Shown here: in pieces, positions 20,501-32,500 of the stretch | How the letters are laid out: each line of letters opens with the position of its first letter | How positions within the stretch are numbered: position 1 is the stretch's first letter | Assembly (NCBI RefSeq): GCF_000283155.1 | Contig: NW_004454180.1 | Span: 16,281,225 to 16,345,224, forward strand | Direction of reading: 5' to 3' | DNA length: 64,000 bases | DNA from: Ceratotherium simum simum | Lineage: Eukaryota; Chordata; Mammalia; Perissodactyla; Rhinocerotidae | The notes under the pieces: model-generated | What the model was told of the DNA's origin: nothing | Seen by the model: the letters and a program-made list of their open reading frames with translations, nothing else | Database searches by the model: none | Position numbers and translations under genes: made by a program

Positions 20501-23500
20501 AACTGAGAAATTTGAAAAATACTAATTTGCTTAAAAGTAACAATAATAAACCTGTTACCTGTTAACATAGCATATTTTTATGAAAAATAATTATTTTCCA
20601 AAATTAAAAAACTAATGAGGGGGCCGGCCCCGTGGCCTGGTGGTTAAGTTTGGCACACTCTCCTTCAGTGGCCCGGGTTTATGGGTTCAGATCACGGACG
20701 CAGACCTACTCGGCTCGTCAGCCATGCTGTGACAGCGACCTACATACAAAATAGAGGAAGATGGGCACAGGTGTTATCTCAGGGCGAATCTCCCTCAAGC
20801 CAAAAGGGGAAGATTGGTAACAGATGTTAGCTCAGGGCAAATCTTCAGTTAAAAAAACAAAACTAGCTAGGGGAGCAGCCTTGTTTGACATTCTTGCAGC
20901 CCTTGAACGTCTGCCTCCGGGTTCGGCTGTTTCCCCATTCCACATTACACGGCCTCTGGAAATCCCGAGGTGCACTCATGAGGGTGAGAGCCAGGAAGGC
21001 AGATGGCACGTTCCTCCTATCAGGAACACAGATTTGACTCTGTGGACCCAAGAGAGGGTGCTGGGGGCCTCAGGCCACACTTTGAGAACTGCTGGTCTGT
21101 CTTGGCCTGGCCCAGAAGTAATATATTCAGAGAGAGTTCAGTAGATGCTGCTTTTGAAATTTTTATAAGTAGCTTGTCCTACTGGAAGACATTTTTACAG
21201 AATTACTCCAAATATGTTCACAGGTGTATTTCCTTTTGCGTTCTCATGTTTTGTCCATACATGGTTCAGTAAAGATCTTCACTTTAGAAGTGACTCTAAG
21301 GATGTGTAGCTCTGGTGACAAGGACAGTCCATCTCACTCTGTGGGATGGCCACAGGCTGCCGACATGACCTGCCCGTGTCCTGATGGACATCCTTTTGTT
21401 TTGTCTGTATGTAGAGTTTCTCGGGCGCTAAGGAGTAGTGCTGCTGTACTTAAGCCTAAAAAGAAATAAATTACCAGTTATTGTGGTAGCTGCAGTCTAG
21501 TGGCCTCTGACTTCTGATGTTAAAGGGAAACGGCAAGGTCAGTAGGGCCCAAATTTGATCTTGAACTCATTAATTCCGTGTGTATGCCATGTGACGTAAT
21601 TGTAGATTGTTGTTTTTTAACCAAAACTTGTTCGTTTATCCACTTGCACCCCAGAGTTAAAAGTCTAGTTTCTAGGAAAGTCAGTTACCCTTGCAAGTTA
21701 ATTCAGCATGCATGTTCTAAGAATAAAAGCAAGTTTAGTGAATACTGTAGTTTCCGAGAGACTGTTTTGAACAATAGCCTAAATTTAAGTGTGCTCTGAG
21801 TAACTACTTCATGTAATGCATGTTTGGAATTTCTGTGTAACTGTTGAGATTGTTCAACAATTTTGGTTGTCTTTGAGCAGAATTATCTTGGACACCAATG
21901 GGTTATGTTGTTCGGCAGACATTATCTGCAGAACTGTCACCAGCCCCTAAAAATGTTACTTCCACGATAAACCTAAAGACGCTTGCTTCAGCAGCTGATC
22001 CTAAAAATGCCAGGATGTCGTCTTCTGAAGTTTTATCTTCGGATCCTTCCTACAAAGAGAAACATGTTGCTCATCATACTAAGAAGGTAAACATCACACT
22101 TTTATGTTGATCTTCTGTACCACTGGATAGCCTTTGTATTTTTTCTCAAATCCTAACTGACAGTGTTTCATTCTGTACTGTTGTCACTAATTGAGTTGGT
22201 TGTAGTTGCACCTTGAAACAAGAATAGGACCTCAGTCAAGGAACACAAGGAGTAGCTTTCATACATGAATGAGGATGTATACATCGTAGACCTGTGGACC
22301 GTTTGGACTTCTTTAAAGGAGAGATGCTGGCAGAAGTTAATGCCCTGCTGTGTGAAGTGGTGCATTTTCCCCCATCTTTTATCTGTTGAATTTACACTGC
22401 TCTTACCTACGAGGATGCTGGTAGCAAAATAATTGAATTCCATATTTTGTGATCATCTGACATATGTTACTGATTCTTAGTTAACTGCAACTTATTGTAA
22501 AATAGCGTTTCAGAATCCATTTTTGTCTTTCAGTTCAAATAATTTAAGCTGTCATTTTTATCGATGCTTAGATTTGTTTCTTGAAGAGACTTTTTGTTCT
22601 TATTTTTCACTGTGTACCGATATATTATTTTAGGTTGAAATGTGGTCGTGTTTAGTGCAGTGGTGTCCTATCTTTTTGATATGTGCAGTGTCGTAGGTCA
22701 TTCCACACAAATGGGAGCTGTGTCTTCACACTCTGTTGATTGAGGAAAGCTGTGCTGGCGACAGTTACTGTGAAGTCAGGCCTGTGTTCCTGTTGCCCAC
22801 AGCTTTATGCGTGCATTTGAGGAACACAGGAGGTGGCGGTGAGACGCCCTTCGAGTCACGTGGAGACCACCGGCTCTGAGACCCCGCCTGCGTCTGGGCA
22901 CCGGCCGCACAGCAGGCTGCTGGCTTGTTCTGCGCTGCGGCTGCCAATTCGCCGTCAGAACCAGTTTTTCTAATATGCAGTTAACACTCTGAGTTAACTG
23001 AGTTTGTTTTATTTTCTCAGAATCTTTTTAAAAATTATTTTTAAATTATAGCCATAAGAAAAGTTTATTTTGGAAACGTTATAAGATAAAGATGAGAAAA
23101 TTAAGATCTCCTGTGGTCTCATAACCCATATGACTTTGCATTGTACACAGCGGTGATGATAGTGGTCATAAGGGATTTTCCCTGTGAAACTTTTTGTGTG
23201 GTGAATTTTTATTACTGAAATAACAAATGTAATGCTGCAAGTATCTCATTATGAAAAGGTTGTCTTCCACACCTCTTCGTTGCCCACTCCTCAGGGAAGC
23301 CTGCATTAACAACCTGGTATGTGTTGCACCTCAGGCTCCTGAAAACGTAAATAGAGAGAGCTTTGGATTTTTGTTTTTAAGTTTTTTTTAAAAAACAAAA
23401 ATGGGGTCAATCTATTCAAAAATTAAAATTACCCTTAAAAGTTGCCTTTTTCATTTAACAAAATATCATGGACAGCCCCTCCAGGTCAGTGGATAAACAT

Positions 23501-26500
23501 TTTTTTTAATAGCTGCTGAGGCTTTTAGCTCTGAAGGGTGAGTTCCTGCTGGGGTTAAAGCAGGGCCCCAAACGTGAAAGGCCTGGCCTCATAGAGCCTC
23601 CTTTCTAATGACAGACTAGCCGTATGCAGACAGGTACAGGGCCCGGCAGACAGTGATTGTGCTCTGAGGGTGGAGGGGGGGGCAGGTGGAGATGGGATGA
23701 CTCGAGCTAAAGTGAGGGCGCAGTCCTGGCCTGGATCTGAGTGTAACTGCAGAGGCCCTGAGGCCTCTTCATTTGAACTGATTGAGGAAAGGCCAGGAGG
23801 CTGAGGGGAGGGTAGGAGTGGTGAGGTCAGAGTCAGCAGGGCTGGGGTGGGCCCAGACATTGGTCGGATTTGAAGGCTCCACATGTGATTCTGATGTGCA
23901 GTCCAGTTTAGGAGCCACTGGACCATGCAGCTAGAAATAGCACACCTGGATTTATGGAAGAACTTCAGGTCAGTATTAGTTGGATCATTAACATGACCTC
24001 CTCAGGCTGAAACCTAGGTTATATCCAAATCTGCCAGTTTCAGAATAATTGGACGTGATAACTATTTTAACAGATTTCTTTTCTTTTTGAATTATTCTGC
24101 TGAACTCTGGCTCCTTGGAAAATAAAGAATGAGGAGTGGAACTCTGAATAAAATTGCCATGTGTTTATACAACTTGATGTCTTAATTTTGTTCCTATCCA
24201 TAGAATTAAATATTCTATTGAATGTTTTAAAAACCCATGATTTTTGGGTTTTTTTTTTCCTAGTCCAAAGCATCACAAGGTGGCGATCCTGAGCAAAATG
24301 AAGCCTCAAGAAAGAGTAAGAAAAAGAAAGAAAAGTCTAAATCAAAATATGAAGTCCTGACCGTCCAAGAGCCACCAAGGATTGAAGTACATTAACATTT
24401 ATTACTCCCCTTGTGTTACGTAATCAGTGGGTCTGTCTTAATAGAAATTTGGGTTCACACTGATTTCCTAAGTGAAAATCTCCAACAGTTTAATAACCGT
24501 TTCCCAGTGCTGAAGAAAATAGCCGTCAGCCGTTTTCTTCATTTCTTCTTCATTTTGTGCCCCAGCACAGTGCGTGTCTCCCAGTGGGCGCACGGTGGAC
24601 GTGTGAGTGAACGAATGGTCTAGAGACAAAACTACTTGTGCTGCCTTCTAATCGTTTGTGTGTCCGAGTGCTAATACCCCTCAGTGTCGTCTTCACCTGT
24701 TTTCTCCTTGCTTTTGGCGTGCTGGCTTGTGCAGGGCCTCCTTGTCTGTCCAGAAATCCTACTAACGTGCTTCACTACAGAGAAATTGAGAGCACTGTAG
24801 ATGCATCGTGGGCCCTGGCCAAGAGACTGTCATGAACTTCCAAAAAGGACTGGTTAGATTGTTGTCCCATGGTGCTCCAAGAATGGCCCTGTTGTGCAAG
24901 GAGCCATCCTGGGTTCTGACTACGTGTCTCATGGGTCTGCAGTATCAGACTCAGCAGCCTAGCGTCTGGTGCCGGCAGAAGAGTCTCCCAGGGGTGCTTC
25001 CCGGAGTCCAGGTTAGGGTCAAGCCGGAGGCATTTCCACAAACCCAGGGTGCTCCCAAGGCTCTTGGAACATTCTCTTGAGAATAGCGTGATTGTGTTTG
25101 AAAATGAACAGCCGTGGCTGAGTGTTATGGTTGGGCCAATGCACGTAATTTATATTTCTGCCCCCATTTCCCACACAACTTCTCCAAGGCACCTAAAATG
25201 TTGACAGAGGCATTTTTTAAGTGATTTAAACATTGTTGCCCTTCTTTCTGTTCTTCAGTCTGGGGTTAGCACACATGACAGGATACCTCTGTCTCCTGAG
25301 TCTAGGTTGATGGTTTCTCTAAAGGAGACACAGCTGAGGGACGTGTGCTCGAGCGTTTGTGCTGGAGTGGGCAGTTCTGTAGCTGCTTGGTGTGCCCACG
25401 CTCTTGGGGCCCCGGCTTGCTCTCTGCAGCAGGGGGATTAGAACTGTGGTCTTGAAGTTTGTTTTAAGAGTAAAATAAAGCTGAAGCCCAGTATTACAGT
25501 TTTTTGGGCTGTTTTGTATCACCTGAGAACTTTTATGGGAGCTTATTATAGAAGGAACATATGAGCAGGAAAAGGCTGCCTTGGGCATGTTTGGTTCTCT
25601 GATTCACGAAGAGCTAAAGGGTGTGTGGTTTACTTAGGACGCCGAGGAGTTTCCCAATCTGGCAGTTGCATCTGAAAGAAGAGACAGAGTAGAGTCTCCG
25701 AAATTTCAATCTAAACAGCAGCCACAGGTAACTTTTAGATTGGAACTGCAGTTGCTTTAGGCTTAACTTTTCTTGCTAAACTAAACTCTTGAGAAAAACT
25801 CCTTCCCAGCCCTCTCTGTGTACAAGACACGTGGTTTTGTTTTGACTCGTTCCTTCACTGGAGGACGCATCCAGTGTGCTGAAATGGAATTGCCCTGAAG
25901 CTGAAACGTTTTGTCACTTTTGTAATGAGACTGTTGGTAACTCCACTGCTCTATCAGAAAGGAGGGGGAGCCAGACTGCCTGTGAAACTTTGATTTAAAG
26001 AAAAAACGTTGACTCTGTTTATTCAAGAAACAGAAGAATTTCTTTGTGAGGCAGTAATGTCTGACAGAAGGAAAAGAAGAGAGTCACCAAAATTTCACTC
26101 TATAAGTAGTCAAACAAGGCGAGGAGGTGATCCTCCTTGTGCCCCAGCCCCACTGTGGCTTCAGGAATGACTTGTGGTTTATATCTAGATGGGGAATCTG
26201 CATGCTTCTGGCCATTTCCTTTCTAGCATGTTCATTGTCATGTTGCCTTTCAAAGGGGAGTAATTATTTTCGCATTTGTGAAAACTAAAATTCTGAACCC
26301 TTGTGCAAATTAACTTTGCATTCCCATAGTATAATTTGGTCATCCTCTGTCCCTGCAGAGGTCTTTGTAGCCCGCCTCTGCTGCCCTTAGGCTCGCCCCC
26401 TCACATGAGCTCTCAGCCAGTGCGGTTTTGGTGTCAGGGAAGAGAACAGTGGGCAGGAGAGCAGGAGTGGAGACGCTGAAGCAGCTGAGACAACGTGCCT

Positions 26501-29500
26501 GTACAACCTTTTATACAGTCTCTTTTTTTTTTTTTTTAATTTTATTTATTTATTTTTCCCCCAAAGCCCCAGTAAATAGTTGTATGTCACAGTTGCACAT
26601 CCTTCTAGTTGCTGTATGTGGGACGCGGCCTCAGCATGGCCGGAGAAGCAGTGCGTCAGTGCGCGCCCAGGATCCGAACCCGGGCCACCAGCAGCGGAGC
26701 GCGCGCACTTAACCGCTAAGCCACGGGGCGGGCCCTATACAGTCTCAAATCACAGCTGTTTCAGAAATAATGTTTAGAGCACATCAGATTCTGTGCCTAA
26801 ATTCAGTACTCATCTGCTGGGTGTAGTTTGGACCTGTGTAAATGTTTGGCCATCTTCCCATGATTTCCTGGTAGCCGGTTGGCTCGGTTGGCAGTTGGGG
26901 AGTGAATGGTGCTAATGAGGCAGTAATAGCAACCAGTTAGCCTCACACACAAACTTTTATAGCCACAGACTTGATGTAAGCCCTGGTTTCTTGTCTATGG
27001 GTGTACTCTGTTATTCACCCTGGAGGTGTACTCTGTTATTCACCCTGGAGGTGTAGACAGAATTGTAGGTGGTTTAATATAAACCCAGAGTTAGGAAAGG
27101 AGGAGGATGAAATAACCATGGGGGTAATGTTGGCAGATAATGTGGGATTGATGGGGCTTTTTCTTTAATTACTTCAATTTTTTTTTTATTTTAAGATTTT
27201 TATAGTCTCTGAATCTGTTTCGTTTTATCTTTAGTTATGATTTTTGTCATAAAATGAAAAGCACAGTTTGTAAAATACAGTATAATAAGTAAACTCATTT
27301 TTGAACTTTTTAGAATAATTTTAAAAATAGTGGAAAGAAGAGCCAAACTCCAGTACAGTTGGATTTGGGGGGAATGCTGACAGCACTGGAGAAGAAGCAG
27401 CACTCCCAGAATGCAAAGCAGCCGTCCAAACCGGTGGTGTTCTCAGGTGAGAGTCTTTTCATCTCAGACAAAGGGCTGAAAGTCTTTTTCACACAGACTG
27501 TTTTGTGACTATTTTCTCTTGTAATCAAAAGACATTTATATATAATCAAAACAGTATGGTACTGAAATGAAGATAAATACAGACCAATGGAAAGAATTAA
27601 GAGTCCAGAAATAAACCCACATATCTATGGTTGGTGGATTTTTGACAAGGGTGCTGAGTTCATTAAAAGAATAAAGAACAATCTCTTCAAAAATGGTGCA
27701 GGGACAACTGGATTTCACATGCCAAACAATGAAGTTGGACCCCTACCTCACTCCATATACAAAAATTACCTCAAAATGGATCACTGGCCTAAATATAAGA
27801 GCTAAAACCGTAAAACTCTTAGAAGAAAACAGGGATGAGTCTTCATTACCTTGGATTAGACAATGAATTGTTAGATAGGGCACCAAAAGCACAGTGTCAC
27901 TGCAAAGTATTGCAAATCATGTATCTGATAAGGGTTTAATCTCCAAATGTATAATAATTCCAACAACTCAACAGTAAAGGCAAACATGCCATTACAAAAT
28001 GGGCAAAGGACTTGAGAAGACATTTCTCCAAAGAAGATACACAGATGGCCAAGAACACATGAAAAAGGCTCAACGTCAGTCGTTAGAGAAATGCAAGTCA
28101 GAAGCACAATGAGCCACTACTTTGCTCCTATTATGATGACTATAATCAAAAACAGAAAACAAGTGTTAGCAGGGATGTGGAGAAGTTGGAACCCTTGTAC
28201 TCTGCTGGTGGAAATGTCAAATGGTACAGCCACTTTGGAAAACAGTCTGGCGGTCCCTCAAAATACTAAATATAGAGTTGCCATATGGCCCAGCAATTCC
28301 ACTGCTCTGTATTTACCCAAAAGAATTAAAAACAGAGTCAGATACTTGTATGCCAGTGTTTATAGCCACGTATTCACAATAGCCAGAAGGTGGGGATACC
28401 TCAAATGTCCATCAGCACATGAATGAGTAAACAAAATGCGGTATATGTGTACAATGGAATATTACTCAGCCTTAAAAAGGAAGGAAATTCTGACGTGTTA
28501 CGACATTGATGAACCTTGAAAACATTATGCTCAGTGAAATAAGCCAGTCACAAAAGGAAAAATATTTTATGATTCCACTTACATGAAGTATCTAGAATAG
28601 GTGAATTCATAGACAGAAAGTAGATTAGAGGTTACCAGGGTCTGAGGGGCGGGGGAGTGGGGAGTTACTGTTCAATGGGGACAGATTTTCAGTTTGGGGC
28701 GTGAAAAAGTTTTGGAAATGGAGGGTGCATTGGTTGCACAACATTGTGAGTGTAATTGATCCCCCTGAATTCTGCACTTAAGAACAGTTAGACTAGTAGA
28801 TTTCATGTTATGAATATTTTCCTTAAATTTTTTAACAGTTATTTACATATGATGGCTTTAAGAAATAGATATTATTGAAGGATGAGTCCTCCATGTATAT
28901 GACGACATTGTGTACCTGAAAATCTTATGGTGTATTAAGTGCCCTGTACAGGTTAAGAAGCTGTATCTCAGAAACGAATGACCTGCCTTTGTGCGGGGAC
29001 GCAGCTGGTCACAGTGTGGGCTCGGGACTGGTGCCGTCACCCTCTCTTCTGAGACAACTTGCCTTAGGGCCGAGACAGCTGAAATGCGCAGTATGTCACA
29101 GAAAGAGATAGGCACATTTGCCACCATAGTCTTTTAAATATGTCTCCTCCTTCTGAGGCAGTTTAATATTTATTTATTTGAAATGTACTGCATTTAAAAA
29201 AATATGTAGATACCCAAGGAAATGGTAAAGAAGCTTACTTTTTTCTTTTTCTGAAGCATTTTAAAGCAACTCGTAGACATCATGCCATTTCACCTGTAAG
29301 TAGCTCATTCTGCCCCTCTAACTCATGGTGATTTTATTATGGCATTAATCCCAGGAACAGTAAGCATACTCTGTCTCTTTGGGGGAGGTAGGATCTTTTT
29401 TTTTTTTTTGAAAATTTTCAAACATCCAGAAAAGCTGAATAAATTGTGCAGTGCGCACTGTGTAATCACCACCTACATCGGACAATTGTTAGTTTTTTTC

Positions 29501-32500
29501 TATCACATAACTGTCCCAGGGGTCAGCAATGGCCACCTGTTGTAAATCAAAGTTTTATTAGAACACAGTCAGCACCCATTCGTTTATATTATCTGTGGCT
29601 GCTTTGGGGCTGTAATGGCAAGTCAGGTATTGCAATGCGCATGTGCTAATAAGCCTAAAATATTTACTGTCTGGCCCTTTAAGGAAAAGTTTGCTGACCA
29701 TCATCTATCCATCCATCCATCAACATGTTTTATTTTTTTTGCTTCCTTTGAAAGTTGCCGACTTCAGTGTATTTTACTCCTGTGTGTTGCAGCATGCATG
29801 TCATTAACTAGAGTTCAATACTTATTTATAGTTCTTGTATTTTTTCTTCGGAGGTAAAATATGCAAATGATGAAATGCATAGGTCTTGAATGCACTGTTT
29901 GAGGAGTTTTGTCAAACATTTGACTGTGTAACCCACACTCCGGCCACGTGGAGCCCATCAGCACCCTTGAAAGTCTCCACAGGCCCTTCCCAGTCAGTCC
30001 TGGCTGCTACCCTGAGTAACCATGGTTCTGATTTTTTCCTGCCATAGCTTAGTTTTTCCTGTTCTAGAACTCCATATAAATGGAATCTTACAGTGTATGC
30101 CCCTCTGTGTAAGGCTTCTCTCACTCCACACAGTATTTTTGAGATTTACTCATACTGTGTATGTGTGTCAGTAGTTCCTTTTTGTTTTTTATTGGGGGAA
30201 ATTCATGTGACATAAAATTAACTATTTTAAAGTGTACAATTCAGTGGCATTTACTACATAACCACCACCTCTGTCTAGTTCCAAAACCTGTTCATCATCC
30301 CAAAAGGAAACTGCGTACCCATTAAGCTCCCCGTTTTCCCCATCCCCTCAGCCCCTGGCAACCACTGGTCTGCATTTTCCCTATGGATTTGCCTGTTCTG
30401 ACATTTTATATGAAAAGAATCAAACAACGTGTGACTTTTTGTGTAGATCTTTTACTTAGCATGTCTTAGACTTTGGTCCATGTTCACGTATCAGTGTTTC
30501 ACTAGTTTTTATGGCTGAATCATAGTCTGTTGAGCACAACTTGTTTGTCCATTCATCCGTGGATGGACATTTGGGGTGTTTCCACCTTTTGGTTGTTGTG
30601 AATAATACTGCTGTGGACATGTCTGTGTTTGAGTAGCTGTTTTCAGTTCTCTTGGGAGTGGAATTGCTGGGCCATGTGGTAGGTATATATTTAGTTTATA
30701 AATTTGCCAGATCTTTCTGCAAACTGCTTGTGTGCTGTTTTACAGTCACTAATAATGTATGGAAAGTTCTGGTGGTTCCACATCCTCACCAATATTTGGT
30801 GTAACTGTTGGTCTTCTTAATTTTAGCCGGTGTGGTGGGGGTGGAGGTGGGATATTTTTGAAGCTGAAAATTCTAAACGCTGTTTCTCCTTTGCATCATT
30901 TTATAAGGGCTACCGAATGGTAGAGTGAGCAGTTTCCTAAATAGCGTTATTGTGGCTTCAGCAGCAGTATGTTTTATGTGACAGTTTCCTGGTGACCTTT
31001 AAAATCTGGAGTACAGCCTTAAAATGTCTGAATGCAGTTAATGTTAGCCAGAGTGCACTGGCTGACGCACCAGTGAACAGCATGGCCCTGACCCTGGTAT
31101 TGCTCTGTCACACCATGTCCCCAGGACCGCCTGCAGTGGCATTACCTGGGAGCGTGCTGAACATGCAGGTTCCAGGCACACCTCAGATGCAGTGCATTAG
31201 GACTGCTAGGGGTAGGATCAGGGGATAGGAGTTTTTTTTTTTTTCTTTTGTCTTTGTTTTTTACTTTTTATTATGGAAAATTAAATTGTCATTAAAAGTA
31301 GAGAATACGATGACCCCATCACCCAGCTCCAATGATTATCTGCATTTTGCCAATCTTGTTGCATGTGTAACCCTACTTTTTTTTTCCTGAAGTATTCTAA
31401 AGCAGCTTGTAGATGTGTCATTTCACCTGTGAATACCTCAGTCAACATCTCTAACTGATGGTGATTTTATTTTTAACTGAACCACTCTGCCATCCTCCCA
31501 TCTACTATTAATGATTATTTCTTGTTAGCGTCTCGTATCCAGTCTGTATTTAAATTTTTTTAATTGTCTCAACAATGTTAGTAATTTTATTTATGTCAGG
31601 ATCCACAGTTTCACATCGCATGTCTGAGTAATTCTTATGTACACCAAAGCTTAAGACCACTGCCCCCTTGTTAGATAGTCTTCCCTCAGAATTGCTTTTC
31701 TCAGCTCATCTTCTGTTTGGCAAAGACCTAGAGTGCTATTATCATGTGTAAATGTTTTCAGACTAATCTGGGTGCTTTGGTGGAAGTTGATAATTTGTGG
31801 GTTACCTGTGGGCCAGGTCACCTTTTCCTCAGCAGTTAGTTTTGGGCTTGTTTTGTATTTTTTGATAAAATGGTCAGTCACATGCAGCCATAAGAGGAGA
31901 CAGAAGGGGCTCAAGAGAAAACAAAGCTTGTTATACTCCCCGGTTTAGGCCTGGAGCTTTTTTGGGGTTTCCACAGGAAAGGCAAGGCAGGGCAGGGGGA
32001 TCTATTTAGGATTGGCTGGTCTGAATAATCTTGGTGATCTCTGGGTTCCGGGGGTGGTCCTTAGGTGTGTGGCAGCTAGTCCTGGGATGGTGAAGGCAGC
32101 GGAGGATTGCCTCCTGGGCACAGGTCAGGCAGAGGAGGTCTGGCTCTGGATTGTTTGGTTTGCATGTCACAGGCGTGCTGTTGCTGTCTCTAAGAATGAC
32201 TGCCACAGGAGGGGCAGTGTCTTCCTAGCTAGAAAAGTTTTAAGATGTCATAAAATACAGAAAATAAGTATATATATACATATAGGTATACACACACCCC
32301 CCTATACCTAGACATGTACACTAGAGGGCTTCACTCATTTCACAGCAGGAATTACCTTAGCCTGGAAGTTTTTCAGAGCAGATGTCTTGTGTGTCACGTG
32401 TATCACGCCTAGAGAAATCTGCAAGTATGGTACCCGACTCCTGATTGTGAAGAATGGAGCTTCCTGGGGAGCCTGCAGGAAGTGTTTTGTTGCATGATGT

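Larger units (their letters stand above)
20111..21880 (+). other. SECISBP2: SECISBP2 intron 6
   Basis: 1.8-kb intron largely occupied by an old hAT-type DNA transposon (20394-21094) split by an ERE SINE. The remainder is unremarkable. Confidence 0.65.
25728..27313 (+). other. SECISBP2: SECISBP2 intron 9
   Basis: 1.6-kb intron containing the exon-9-like segment (26027-26119), a reverse ERE SINE (26523-26735) and a 26-bp tandem duplication near 27000. Confidence 0.65.

Noticed and set aside
26027..26119. Exon-9-like segment as a functional alternative exon
   Set aside because: Splicing from exon 8 meets a stop within ten codons and the donor position lacks GT, so I list it as a decayed copy only.
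27587..28426. Short frames in the L1 segment as host genes
   Set aside because: They are broken pieces of an old L1 reverse-transcriptase region with many stops.
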